Assembly: GCA_019359595.1 (NCBI GenBank)
Contig: JAHHGZ010000034.1
Span: forward strand, 34,605-98,604
Source of the DNA: Cyanomargarita calcarea GSE-NOS-MK-12-04C
GTDB taxonomy: Bacteria; Cyanobacteriota; Cyanobacteriia; Cyanobacteriales; Nostocaceae
Direction: 5' to 3'
Length of the DNA: 64,000 nucleotides
In this document: positions 26,266-35,029 of the stretch, piece after piece
Layout: each line of letters opens with the position of its first letter
Position numbering within the stretch: position 1 is the first letter of the stretch
The notes under the pieces: generated by a model
What the model was told of the DNA's origin: nothing
Seen by the model: only the letters and a program-made list of their open reading frames with translations
Databases searched by the model: none
Program-made: the position numbers and the translations under genes

Positions 26266-27102
26266 CTAGTTTTTTGTACCATCAGTACTGGGAACTGTTT
26301 CTAAACTGGAGTTGGGAGCTTTTTCTGGTGAACTCGGTTTGGGTTCAGTCACGCTGCCAGGAATACCCGTGTTATTAGGGGTTTCACTTGGATTGGTCAT
26401 GCTGCCAGGTCCTGGAACTGGAGTTACAGGAGAGTCCTGATTCGTGCTGCCCGGTATGGGTGTTACAGGAAGGGTTTGCTGATTAGTGGAGCCGGGAGCC
26501 GGTATCGGAGTTACAGGAGTGTCCTGATTGCTGGAGCCGGGAGCCGGTATCGGAGTTACAGGAGTGTCCTGATTGCTGGAGTCGGGAGCCGGTATCGGAG
26601 TTATAGGAGTGGTTTCGCGATTGGTGCCACCTGGTTCGGGCATCGGAGTGATTTGGGGAGTGGTGCCACCTGGTTCGGGCATCGGAGTCACTTCGGGAGT
26701 ACTCTCTTGATTAATGCCACCTGGTCCTGGAGGTGTCATCGGAGTTTCGTTACTGCTACCTGGGACTGGAGGTGTCACAGGATTCTCGGTGCTACCTGGT
26801 GCCATTTGGTTTGTGCTACCGTCGGCAGGTTGTGGTGTTGCTCCCTCGTTAGTAGTGCCGCTAGGTGCAGCACCACTACCTGGAGTTAGAGCTGTGCCAC
26901 CGGGACAACGGGAATTAAGCGGGAAATTTTTACACAAAATTTCCATCGCATCCGCATTAAGCTTAATATCCGTGGGTGAGTTAGTGGTTTCGCCGCTGTT
27001 TGCCTCAAGTATACGGAATTTAGTGGATTGGGCAGAAGCGACATTGCTGGTGAGTGCCAGAGTCAGGGCTGTACCGATAAGGGTCAGATATTTTCCCCTC
27101 AT
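26266..27102 (-). CDS. Secreted Pro/Thr/Gly-rich repeat protein
   Basis: 278-aa exported protein of unknown function. N-terminal signal peptide (RGKYLTLIGTALTLALTSNVASA, cleavage near ASA-QS), a short N-terminal segment with two Cys (ILCKNFPLNSRC), then about 200 residues of low-complexity repeats: PGSTN/PGSSN units with TPVTPIPAP and TPMPEPGG periods. The units are close to identical at the DNA level, so repeat number probably varies between strains. It is likely a periplasmic or cell-wall-associated linker protein (inference). ATG 27102 gives a normal signal peptide; a TTG six codons earlier is possible. Confidence 0.75.
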   Translation of the reverse strand: MRGKYLTLIGTALTLALTSNVASAQSTKFRILEANSGETTNSPTDIKLNADAMEILCKNFPLNSRCPGGTALTPGSGAAPSGTTNEGATPQPADGSTNQMAPGSTENPVTPPVPGSSNETPMTPPGPGGINQESTPEVTPMPEPGGTTPQITPMPEPGGTNRETTPITPIPAPDSSNQDTPVTPIPAPGSSNQDTPVTPIPAPGSTNQQTLPVTPIPGSTNQDSPVTPVPGPGSMTNPSETPNNTGIPGSVTEPKPSSPEKAPNSSLETVPSTDGTKN

Positions 27103-27537
27103 AATATTACTTAACCTCAACGGAATACTCAGCCCATTAAACCAAACAATCCCTTACATAAAATCTTCCTAAATGGTGATGTGTATTTTCACTTCTAATT
27201 GTATGTAAATATTACAGTTGTAACAATTAAATCGCTATTTTATTGGTTGATAGTTTGGAGAGATACTATCTTAAAGAAGAGGGGCTAGACTTTAGAAACT
27301 ATATAAGCTATGTGATAAGAAGATTATAGACCAAAGAACAATTTTTGGCTGCAAATCAGATGTAACAAAAATAACAAGACAAATATAATATCTATATACT
27401 ATCTTGGTATCAGATTGAATGGGGGAACAATTCAGTATATGCAACGTCTTGAAAAGCTTATGATTACAATGGTGGAATCCCAGCATCGTCATTACAGTTC
27501 GCTCGATTTTTCAGTAATAACCGCGACCCAATAGCCG
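27103..27537. other. Divergent promoter region before FHA-PBP gene
   Basis: 435 bp, AT-rich, between the divergent secreted-protein and PBP genes. It contains an ATGTAAATATTACAG near-palindrome (27201-27215). It does not match the NtcA consensus GTA-N8-TAC. No other structure is evident. Confidence 0.4.
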
Positions 27538-29805
27538 ATGAGTTCTCCCCAACCCCCTCAAAAGCCAAAGACTGTTCTTGGTCAGCTGACGCAAGCAGTA
27601 CAGACAATTCAAGCCAGGGTTGATTTTAACAAACTGGCGCTCAAGCCGAATGCCAGAGTCCCAGAGCTATGGGTTCAGGATTCGGGGGCTCCGAAGGCGG
27701 AAGTCTTTCCGCTGTTGGGCGATCGCTATATGCTTGGTCGCAGTTCCAAATCCTGCGATATAGTCATCCGCAACCCTGTTGTCAGCCAAATACACCTGTC
27801 ACTTTCACGAGATTCTTCGCAACGCACTCCGGTTTTCATTATCAAAGATGAAGGCTCCACCAATGGTATTTATCGTGGTAAGCGACGGGTAAATTCTTTG
27901 GAACTGCGTCATGGCGATGTCCTCACCCTCGGACCACCAGAGCTAGCGGCATCAGTCAAGCTCCAATACGTCGATCCACCACCTTGGTATGTCAAAGCGG
28001 CAACTTGGGGTGCTTATGGTGTCGGTGGTGTCACTGCGCTGTTTGCATTGTTGATTGGTAGTGAATGGCTGAAAGTTTCCGTAAAAAATCTCCCGGAAGC
28101 GACGCGGGCCCCAGTGCTTATTTTTGCCCGTGATGGTGAAACAAAGTTGCGGGAACCTCGGACAACTGTTCATATAGATATGAAGCGGTTGGAGGACTTT
28201 GGGCCTTATTTGAGTAATGCCGTGATTGCCTCAGAGGACAGTCGTTACTATTGGCACTTCGGTGTTGACCCCTTAGGGGTTTTACGAGCGGTGCTGATTA
28301 ACAGTCGTAGTGGCGATGTTCAGCAAGGAGCGAGTACTGTTACTCAGCAAGTTGCTCGAAGTTTGTACCGGGATTATGTGGGGAGGCAGGACTCCTTGGG
28401 ACGGAAATGGCGAGAAGCCGTTGTAGCACTAAAGTTAGAAACTTTCTACAGCAAAAATGACATCATGCGGACTTACTTAAACCGGGTTTTTCTGGGAGCA
28501 GATACCTCCGGTTTTGAAGATGCCGCACAGTATTACTTTGGCAAGCAAGCTCGGGAATTAACTCTGTCAGAAGCCGCAACATTGGTGGGAATTTTGCCTG
28601 CTCCCAACGCATTCGATTTTTGCGGTGCTGGGAAAAACAAGCTTGATAGCGCTTATTACCGGAATCGGGTGCTACAGCGGATGTTGGAAATGGGCAAAAT
28701 TAAGCAAGATGAGTATAACCGCGCTCGGCGATCGGTTGTTCAAGTTAGTCCGAAAGTTTGCGAACGACAGTCCAAAACTATTGCTCCCTATTTTTACAGC
28801 TATGTGTTTGACGAATTGGAAGCGATTTTAGGGCAAGGAGCAGCCAGAGAAGGAAATTTTATTATTGAAACTCAGTTAGACCCTGAGTTTCAACGTCAAG
28901 CAGAAGCAACTTTGCGTAATTCAGTCAGCAAAGAAGGCGGAAATTTTGGTTATTCCCAAGGAGCAGTTGTCACCATTGATTCCAGTACTGGCGCTATTCT
29001 GGCAATGGTGGGAGGCACTGATTACAAAAGCAGTCAGTTTAATCGTGCCATTCAAGCCAAAAGACAGCCCGGTTCAACCTTTAAAGTCTTTGCTTACACA
29101 GCGGCTATTGAAGAGGGGATTTCACCAGGTAATTCTTATTCCTGCGCTCCTTTGCGCTGGCAAGGTTTTACATACAAACCCTGTCGGACTGGTACTAGCA
29201 GTTTAGATATTGCCACGGGATTGGCACAAAGTGAAAACCCGATCGCTTTACGGGTTGCAAGAGAGATTGGGCTAGATAAAGTAGTGACGATGGCTCGGCG
29301 GTTGGGGGTAAAGTCTAACCTCGACCCAGTTCCTGGCTTGGTATTGGGTCAGAGTGTAGTTAATGTCACGGAGATGACTGGTGCTTTTGGTAGCATAGGT
29401 AATGGTGGCGTGTGGAATCGTCCCCATGCAATTAGTCGGATTTTGGACAGCAGCGACTGCCGCAATCGCGATGATTTAAAGACCTGCCGTGTCATCTATT
29501 CCTTTGACCAAGACCAAGAAGCAAACAAACGAGTTCTGAAACCGGAAATCGCCAATACTATGACTCGTCTGCTGCGGGGCGTGGTAACAAATGGTACTGG
29601 TCGCAGTGCTGCCATTGGGTTGGGAGAAGCTGGAAAAACTGGTACAACCAATAGCAACGTAGACTTGTGGTTTATTGGCTTTATTCCCAGTCGCAGATTG
29701 GCAACTGGTGTCTGGTTGGGAAATGACAATAATTCCCCTACATCTGGTAGTAGCGCTCAAGCTGCTCAGTTGTGGGGAAATTATATGGGAAGAGTGGCAA
29801 AATGA
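27538..29805 (+). CDS. Class A penicillin-binding protein with N-terminal FHA domain
   Basis: 755-aa bifunctional peptidoglycan synthase. An FHA domain (about 50-140; GRSSKSCDIVI, VVSQIHLSL, DEGSTNGI) precedes a single TM helix (about 150-178), a GT51 glycosyltransferase (catalytic E233 in IASEDSRYYWHFG; QGASTVTQQVARSLY) and a transpeptidase domain with S513 in PGSTFKVF, SEN motif (QSENPIA) and KTG motif (GKTGTTNS). The cytoplasmic FHA domain is expected to bind phosphothreonine, linking wall synthesis to Ser/Thr kinase signalling (inference). Such fusions are found in cyanobacteria. The gene ends directly at a family B repeat. Confidence 0.92.
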   Translation: MSSPQPPQKPKTVLGQLTQAVQTIQARVDFNKLALKPNARVPELWVQDSGAPKAEVFPLLGDRYMLGRSSKSCDIVIRNPVVSQIHLSLSRDSSQRTPVFIIKDEGSTNGIYRGKRRVNSLELRHGDVLTLGPPELAASVKLQYVDPPPWYVKAATWGAYGVGGVTALFALLIGSEWLKVSVKNLPEATRAPVLIFARDGETKLREPRTTVHIDMKRLEDFGPYLSNAVIASEDSRYYWHFGVDPLGVLRAVLINSRSGDVQQGASTVTQQVARSLYRDYVGRQDSLGRKWREAVVALKLETFYSKNDIMRTYLNRVFLGADTSGFEDAAQYYFGKQARELTLSEAATLVGILPAPNAFDFCGAGKNKLDSAYYRNRVLQRMLEMGKIKQDEYNRARRSVVQVSPKVCERQSKTIAPYFYSYVFDELEAILGQGAAREGNFIIETQLDPEFQRQAEATLRNSVSKEGGNFGYSQGAVVTIDSSTGAILAMVGGTDYKSSQFNRAIQAKRQPGSTFKVFAYTAAIEEGISPGNSYSCAPLRWQGFTYKPCRTGTSSLDIATGLAQSENPIALRVAREIGLDKVVTMARRLGVKSNLDPVPGLVLGQSVVNVTEMTGAFGSIGNGGVWNRPHAISRILDSSDCRNRDDLKTCRVIYSFDQDQEANKRVLKPEIANTMTRLLRGVVTNGTGRSAAIGLGEAGKTGTTNSNVDLWFIGFIPSRRLATGVWLGNDNNSPTSGSSAQAAQLWGNYMGRVAK

Positions 29806-29925
29806 AGGAAGAAGGAAGAAGGAAGAAGGAAGAAGGAGGTTTATATATGTGGATACAAGACCCTAACTCAAAACGGGCGATCTGTTTCTTGTCTTTGTAT
29901 TAAACCTCCACAAAAAAGCGGATAA
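29806..29925 (+). repeat. Dispersed repeat family B, copy 2
   Basis: Directly follows the PBP stop (TGA at 29803-29805): GAAGGAAGAAGG units, GAGGTTTATATATGTGGATAC, ACTCAAAACGGGCGA and a GCGGATAA end. Same family as 19820-19943 and 34602-34705. Confidence 0.8.
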
Positions 29926-29965
29926 AAGTGTTTGAGTTTTTGTGTTAAGAGTTTGGAATTTTTAA

Positions 29966-30005
29966 TAACTCTTAACTCCTAACTCCTAACTCCTAACTCC
30001 TAACC
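29966..30005. repeat. STRR: tandem TAACTCC heptamer
   Basis: Five near-perfect TAACTCC units just downstream of the DUF4335 gene. Related tracts occur at 8046-8073 and, inverted, 48789-48814. Confidence 0.75.
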
Positions 30006-30010
30006 CTTAA

Positions 30011-31465
30011 TTACCGATATCCCTGCCAGGGAGCAACTTCTAGTTTACCGTCTGGGGTGAATACGACCTGGAAGTGGGCGAGGGGTTCTTTAGTGCTAGC
30101 TGCAGCCACGTTTGAGCCACCATGCGTTGCTATGAACATATTGGGCAGGGGTGTTTCCCGGAAAGAGTCGTATGCGGATTGGTTCAGTGGTTCGTAGTCG
30201 GCTAGAGCACCATCTTTGTTTACCGCTACCCGATACTTTAATTCTTTCTTGCTGCTGATATTACCGCTCCAACTTTGGCGCAGACTATCCGAAAGCTTTT
30301 GATTTAAATCCTTGACAGTATTAGGGTCGCTAATTTTTGCTCCAACCACGTCTGGTGTTTTGGTATATCCCCGCCAAGGGCTAACTTGCAGTTCTCCTTG
30401 TGGGTTAAAGACTACTCGGAACTGGGCGATCGGTTCACTAGCAATCGGCGATCGGTTCGCAGGATTGTAAAGCAGGTTAGGTAAAGGAGTTTTTTCTACT
30501 GTATCGTTAGATCCTTTATTCACCGCTTTATAACCAACAATCGAACCATCGGCAGCCACACCCACACGGAAGATACTTTCTTGATTTAATCCAGTGCGAC
30601 TAGTCCAAGCTGGATTGATAGTGTTGTAGACTTGGCGATTTAATGCTCGCAGTTGGGATGGATCGGTAATTTCTGGAACAGTAGTTAAAAGAGCTTCTAA
30701 ATCTTTAACTGCTCCTAGGGGTGTAACAGGTGTGGGAGTCGGTGTTGTAGTATTTATAGCCGGCTGTTCATTTGCGATCGGTGTGGCAGATGCAGTTGGT
30801 GTAGAAGTATTCGCTATGCGGTTTTGCGTAACAGCTTTGGATTGGAGATTTTCTTGTGGTTGGCGCACTTGCGGTACTGGAATCAAACCAAAAGCGATCG
30901 CTGAAAGAGCTAAACTCGATACTCCCACACCCGCCGGTACAGCTTGCTTCATCAAGGCTTGGCTAGTACCACCATATCGTCTGGCGACTGGTTGTAATTC
31001 TAATGATAACTCGGGTATTGTTTGACTATCAGCAAAAAATTGGTCTACTGCTTCGACCAAATCAAATAACTGTACTGTATTCAAATCAAGTTCAATAGGA
31101 GATTTAGCATAATTCGAGTTAGCTTCCAACCCTTGTTGTGAAGCCTCGGAATTGACAATTAACCGATGTCGATTAGTTCCAATTTTTTGCAGTTGTACTA
31201 ATTCCGAATCCTGGTTATGCGCTTGGGGATTTGGTACATTACTCAAAAATTCCTGAGCATAGGCACTAACAGCCCTCACCAAACTTTCAAAAAAATCCCG
31301 TCCACCTGTTAGGGGCTGATTGTAACCAGTAAAATAGCATTCCGCATTTACTAATATTGATAGTTCCGGACGGAGCTCTTGAAAATGTGCTGTTCTGGAA
31401 GCATCGCTCAAACCTTCTAAAAGCAGCGTGCAGTTAGGTAAACTATATTTACGTTGAATATTCAT
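30011..31465 (-). CDS. DUF4335 domain-containing protein
   Basis: 484-aa cyanobacterial protein of unknown function. The N-terminal DUF4335 region (about 1-165: RKYSLPNCTLLLEGLSD, GGRDFFESLVRAVSAYAQEFLS) is followed by a single hydrophobic segment (about 178-198), a Thr/Pro linker and two tandem modules of about 100 residues that resemble each other (each ends in VVF-P-G-L-V-PW-GY; each contains TPLPN). The internal duplication suggests a periplasmic or extracytoplasmic binding module (inference). It overlaps the DUF3038 gene by 4 bp; the two are a conserved cyanobacterial pair. Confidence 0.85.
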   Translation of the reverse strand: MNIQRKYSLPNCTLLLEGLSDASRTAHFQELRPELSILVNAECYFTGYNQPLTGGRDFFESLVRAVSAYAQEFLSNVPNPQAHNQDSELVQLQKIGTNRHRLIVNSEASQQGLEANSNYAKSPIELDLNTVQLFDLVEAVDQFFADSQTIPELSLELQPVARRYGGTSQALMKQAVPAGVGVSSLALSAIAFGLIPVPQVRQPQENLQSKAVTQNRIANTSTPTASATPIANEQPAINTTTPTPTPVTPLGAVKDLEALLTTVPEITDPSQLRALNRQVYNTINPAWTSRTGLNQESIFRVGVAADGSIVGYKAVNKGSNDTVEKTPLPNLLYNPANRSPIASEPIAQFRVVFNPQGELQVSPWRGYTKTPDVVGAKISDPNTVKDLNQKLSDSLRQSWSGNISSKKELKYRVAVNKDGALADYEPLNQSAYDSFRETPLPNMFIATHGGSNVAAASTKEPLAHFQVVFTPDGKLEVAPWQGYR

Positions 31466-32088
31466 TCCACTTCACCGTCAAAAAGACTAATCCAGAACCG
31501 CTGCATTCCAGCAGTCCCGGTACAGAATAATAATTGTCCCAACAAATTTATTGCCAAATCGTCTAATTTTTCATCAGAACTTAATGCCAGTAAACCAGAA
31601 CGTCGAGTATTCATCCGGCTCTTGAAATGCGCTCTAAAACGCTCTAAATAATTGGATAGCCGCAAATTTTGTTCCAGTGGTATCTGTTTATCGTTCATCT
31701 GTTGATATATCATTAGCATCTGACGAATGACGACTGTTAAGCGCCGTGCTATGTAACAAGCGATTACCACCAAAGCTTTCGCCTCAGTGATACTCAAAGG
31801 ACGGCGAATATGCGCTCTTCGCATCGGGTTCGTACTACGCATTCGCCATAAATTCACCCGGTCTTTGATAACTCCTTTCAGATCCAACTCTTGAGCAAAT
31901 GTCAAGATGGCTTCAGAGCCACCAAGCTCCAATGCTTCAATTGCCAGTAAAATTAGGTCAATTTGCAACCGGGTTTTGCGGGGACATCCCTGTCCCTCAA
32001 TGGCGGGATCGGGTAAAGTGTCCAGTATCATCGGCAGTGACTGGGGTGTTGGACTATTATAAGGCTTTAAACTGGCTGAGACATTCAT
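31462..32088 (-). CDS. DUF3038 domain-containing protein
   Basis: 208-aa helical protein of unknown function, upstream partner of the DUF4335 gene with an ATGA overlap. Visible: LQIDLILLAIEALELGGSEAIL, RVNLWRMRSTNPMRR, LSITEAKALVVIACYIARRL. Soluble and rich in Leu/Arg. ATG 32088 (MNVSASLK) is preferred to a TTG at 32115. Co-occurrence with DUF4335 across cyanobacteria suggests the two act together. Confidence 0.85.
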   Translation of the reverse strand: MNVSASLKPYNSPTPQSLPMILDTLPDPAIEGQGCPRKTRLQIDLILLAIEALELGGSEAILTFAQELDLKGVIKDRVNLWRMRSTNPMRRAHIRRPLSITEAKALVVIACYIARRLTVVIRQMLMIYQQMNDKQIPLEQNLRLSNYLERFRAHFKSRMNTRRSGLLALSSDEKLDDLAINLLGQLLFCTGTAGMQRFWISLFDGEVE

Positions 32089-32508
32089 TATAAATACCTT
32101 GTGCGGCTGCAACAAACTCGGTAAAACTAATTTAAGATTGGTAGTCTAACGAGAGAGAACATTAGACTTGTGGCAGTTAACAGCACTGCTTGATATATAC
32201 ATTACTTACCCGTTCGATTCCAAGGTTTCCGTATACTGAAATCTAACTTTCTAAACCATAATTTTAAAAGCATGATATTCAGTGCGATCCCATCCCTAGC
32301 TTCGTTTGATTTTTGGTTATCGTCAATGGGAAACCAGATTGGCGATCCCAAGCGTATGACATTATAGTGTACGATTTTTCAGGTATCTTCCAAAAATAGT
32401 GGGGAATTGGGAATGAGTTAGGAGTTATGAGTTAGGAGTTATGATTCTCTCCCCCTCTGTTTCCCATCTCCCCATCTCCCCTTCTCCCTCTCCCCCCTCC
32501 CTTTGTTT
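32089..32508. other. Divergent promoter region, DUF3038 / apt
   Basis: 420 bp. Contains a short STRR-like stretch (GAGTTAGGAGTTATGA, twice, near 32413-32442) and then a polypyrimidine tract of nearly 60 nt (32444-32500) that ends just before the apt start and leaves no Shine-Dalgarno. No ORF. Confidence 0.5.
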
Positions 32509-33027
32509 ATGGATTTGAAGTCTCTAATTCGTGACATTCCAGATTATCCTAAACCCGGAATCTTATTTCGGGATATCACTACGCTGCTTCGCAACCCAGA
32601 CGGACTGCGCTACACTATTGACTTTTTGATGGATAAGTGCATATCGGCAGGAATCAGAGCCGATTATGTTGTTGGAATGGAGTCTCGGGGATTTATTTTT
32701 GGCGCTCCACTGGCTTATAAGTTAGGGGCTGGTTTTATTCCCGTCCGCAAAAAAGGTAAGTTGCCCTATTTGGTTCACTCTATTGAATATGCCCTAGAGT
32801 ATGGTACAGACTGCTTGGAAATCCATCAGGATGCTTTAATGCCCGGTAACCGAGTCTTGATTGTAGACGATTTGATTGCCACTGGTGGAACTGCAGGGGC
32901 AACCGCCAAGTTGTTACAGCAAATTGGCTGCGAACTGGTAGGATTTGGGTTTATCATCGAACTACGAGATTTAAAAGGGCGCAAGCATTTGCCGGATGTG
33001 CCTATTATTAGTCTCGTGGAGTATTAA
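32509..33027 (+). CDS. apt: Adenine phosphoribosyltransferase
   Basis: 172-aa purine-salvage enzyme making AMP from adenine and [20 protein letters not shown] at the N-terminus, [22 protein letters not shown] and the PRPP-binding motif [17 protein letters not shown] are diagnostic. ATG 32509 gives the normal length; an in-frame TTG two codons upstream is not needed. The upstream pyrimidine tract means translation probably starts without a Shine-Dalgarno. Confidence 0.96.
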   Translation: MDLKSLIRDIPDYPKPGILFRDITTLLRNPDGLRYTIDFLMDKCISAGIRADYVVGMESRGFIFGAPLAYKLGAGFIPVRKKGKLPYLVHSIEYALEYGTDCLEIHQDALMPGNRVLIVDDLIATGGTAGATAKLLQQIGCELVGFGFIIELRDLKGRKHLPDVPIISLVEY

Positions 33028-33194
33028 TTTGGTTAGTGGTTGTTAACCCTAACCCCACCGTTCACCGTAGCTTTAGGGTAGCGTTGGCATAGCCGAAGCG
33101 GGGTTTGCCAATCTTTGCTTTCTAGAGCAAACCCCTATAAATCCTCCCCGGCTCACAACAACTAACAAGTAACAACCAACAGCTAACAACAGAG

Positions 33195-34241
33195 ATGACA
33201 TCTACAAAAATTTCCTTGGAGTCGGGTAAAGATTGGCTGGCAAGACTACTCACTGGCGATACATTTATTTATGTAACAAAGCGACTATTGCAAGCGCTGT
33301 TGACTTTGTTTTTGGCGTCGGCATTGTCGTTTTTAATTATCCAACTGGCTCCGGGAGATTATGTAGATACATTGCGGCAAAATCCGAAAATTTCCCCAGA
33401 AACAATTGCGGCAAAAATTCGGCAGTTTGGTTTGGATAAGTCTTGGCTAGAGCAATATTTTCTATGGTTGTGGCGAATTATTACAAAAGGTGATTTTGGT
33501 ACAAGTTTTACTTACCTGCGTTCTGTGTCATCGCTGTTATGGGAGAGAGTCCCTGCGACTTTGTTGTTAGCGATCGCCTCTTTGATAATCACATGGGCTA
33601 TTGCTATTCCTTTGGGGATTATCGCTGCCGTTAAGCAAAATACCACTACTGATAAGATTTTGCAGGTAATTAGCTACGCCGGACAAGGATTTCCCACTTT
33701 CATCACCGCCCTGTTTTTATTAATTTTTGCTCAAATTACTTCCCCACTATTTCCAGTGGGTAATATGACTAGCATCACTTACGACGAACTATCTTGGTTT
33801 GGCAAATTGTTGGATATCGGTTGGCATATGATTTTGCCGACTGTTGCTTTGAGTATTACTAGCTTTGCGGGTTTGCAGCGCATCACCAGAGGAGAATTAT
33901 TGGATGTTTTGCGGCAAGATTACATCCAAACAGCCCGTGCGAAAGGACTGCCTGAAAACCGCGTGATTTACGTCCACGCCCTTCGTAATGCTATCAACCC
34001 TTTAATTACCTTGTTAGGTTTTGAGTTAGCTAGTTTGTTAAGCGGTGCATTTATAGCCGAATTTTTCTTCAACTGGCCTGGTTTAGGACGATTAACATTA
34101 CAAGCGTTGCTAGCTCAAGATTTATATTTGTTAATGGGAAGTTTGATTATGGGCGCGGTATTGTTGATTGTTGGCAATTTAGTCGCAGATTTGATGCTCA
34201 AGGCCGCCGATCCGCGTATTCGCTTAGAAAATTTAAATTAG
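33195..34241 (+). CDS. DppB/OppB-type ABC transporter permease
   Basis: 348-aa inner-membrane permease of the dipeptide/oligopeptide/nickel family. Seen: KRLLQALLTLFLASALSFLIIQLAPGD (TM1), FGLDKSWLEQYFLWLWRIITKGDFGTSF, a TM block around PATLLLAIASLIITWAIAIPLGI, and the EAA loop DYIQTARAKGLPENRVIYVHALRNA followed by SGAFIAEFFFNWPGLGRL. No second permease, ATPase or binding protein is adjacent. In cyanobacteria such permeases often stand alone, with partners elsewhere. The substrate cannot be inferred. Confidence 0.9.
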   Translation: MTSTKISLESGKDWLARLLTGDTFIYVTKRLLQALLTLFLASALSFLIIQLAPGDYVDTLRQNPKISPETIAAKIRQFGLDKSWLEQYFLWLWRIITKGDFGTSFTYLRSVSSLLWERVPATLLLAIASLIITWAIAIPLGIIAAVKQNTTTDKILQVISYAGQGFPTFITALFLLIFAQITSPLFPVGNMTSITYDELSWFGKLLDIGWHMILPTVALSITSFAGLQRITRGELLDVLRQDYIQTARAKGLPENRVIYVHALRNAINPLITLLGFELASLLSGAFIAEFFFNWPGLGRLTLQALLAQDLYLLMGSLIMGAVLLIVGNLVADLMLKAADPRIRLENLN

Positions 34242-34310
34242 TTGTTAGTTGTTGGTTGTTAGTTATTGGTTGTTAACGACTAACCAATAACCAATAACCA
34301 TTAACCTTTT
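34242..34310. repeat. Fold-back STRR tract (GGTTGTTAGTT / AACCAATAACC)
   Basis: TTGTTAGTTGTTGG units followed by CTAACCAATAACC units give a self-complementary tract of about 65 bp between the permease stop and the next small gene. It may act as a transcript 3' structure. Confidence 0.6.
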
Positions 34311-34320
34311 AGTATTGACT

Positions 34321-34602
34321 ATGTTTTCAGAAACTTTTTATCTAGTGCGATCGCAAGCTGATGGAAGGCATTTAGGAGCACACCCGAACCCAGATGATAC
34401 CTCAACTTATCTGTTGTTGTTTAAGGAACGCTTTGATGCTCTGAGTTATCTCAATACTCACGCAGGGGATTTGGCGAACCGTTTTGGTGTAGAGTCTATT
34501 CCTGGTTCGCAGTTAGGGGGTTTGTTAAAGCGCTGGGGTTTTCAAGGTGTCGGTATTGTCACCGATGCGTTAATACCGATTATTGAGTTTTTGAAAATTT
34601 AG
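34321..34602 (+). CDS. Small conserved-looking hypothetical protein, 93 aa
   Basis: Not assigned to a domain family. Soluble; MFSETFYLVRSQADGRHLGAH suggests a beta-rich start, followed by TSTYLLLFKERFDALSYLNTH and a helical end (ALIPIIEFLKI). ATG 34321 is preferred to a TTG two codons earlier. The TAG stop is immediately followed by family B repeat copy 3. It could be co-transcribed with the permease 79 bp upstream. Confidence 0.6.
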   Translation: MFSETFYLVRSQADGRHLGAHPNPDDTSTYLLLFKERFDALSYLNTHAGDLANRFGVESIPGSQLGGLLKRWGFQGVGIVTDALIPIIEFLKI

Positions 34603-34705
34603 GAAGCAAGAAGGAGGAGGTTTATATATGTGGATTGGAACCTCAACTCAAAACGAGCGACCTGAATAAGTCGGGGTATTAAATAAACCCCCTGCTTGCG
34701 GATAA
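34602..34705 (+). repeat. Dispersed repeat family B, copy 3
   Basis: Starts at the last base of the stop codon of the 93-aa gene: GGAAGCAAGAAGGAGG, GAGGTTTATATATGTGGAT, ACTCAAAACGAGCGA, CCTGAATAAGTCGGGGT, then CCCCCTGCTTGCGGATAA. It is the most degenerate in its head, but the body matches the other copies. Confidence 0.78.
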
Positions 34706-34747
34706 AAATAAAAAATAAGATTCCCGACAACTTTCACGAAGTCGGGG

Positions 34748-34956
34748 CAATACGGTTCGGTTAAGAGCCGTGAAATAAATTTCACAGCGAGAAGCTGAAA
34801 CCCATTTTAATGGGTTAAAAAACTCCCCAGTAAGATGACCGCAAAATTTAGCTATTAGCCCGTAGGCGAAGCCAGTCCCCTTGCGACTTAGTGTGCCCGC
34901 AAGGGCTTAGGTACTTTAGTTCAGGGCGGGATTTTGGGTTTAACCGAACCGTATTG
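34748..34956. mobile_element. 209-bp MITE with 17-bp perfect terminal inverted repeats
   Basis: CAATACGGTTCGGTTAA at 34748-34764 is perfectly repeated in inverse at 34940-34956. There is no coding capacity. Internal hairpins include CCCATTTTAATGGG. A fragment of the interior (CCAGTAAGATGACCGCAAAA and GGGTTAAAAA) recurs at about 56537-56586. It lies inside a second repeat whose ends are AGATTCCCGACAACTTTCAC (left) and GAAGTCGGGCATCTTGCAG (right). Confidence 0.78.
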
Positions 34957-35029
34957 GAAGTCGGGCATCTTGCAGCAAGAGCGAAATTAATGACACAGAC
35001 TACTAGGTATGCGCAATTTTGACAACTAA

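Noticed and set aside
26476..27172. Plus-strand frames of 137 and 152 codons opposite the Pro-rich gene
   Set aside because: They are shadows of the repeat-rich minus-strand gene, which has a signal peptide and sensible composition.
27201..27215. ATGTAAATATTACAG considered as an NtcA site
   Set aside because: Spacing between GTA and TAC is 5, not 8, and no -10 box lies at the right distance.
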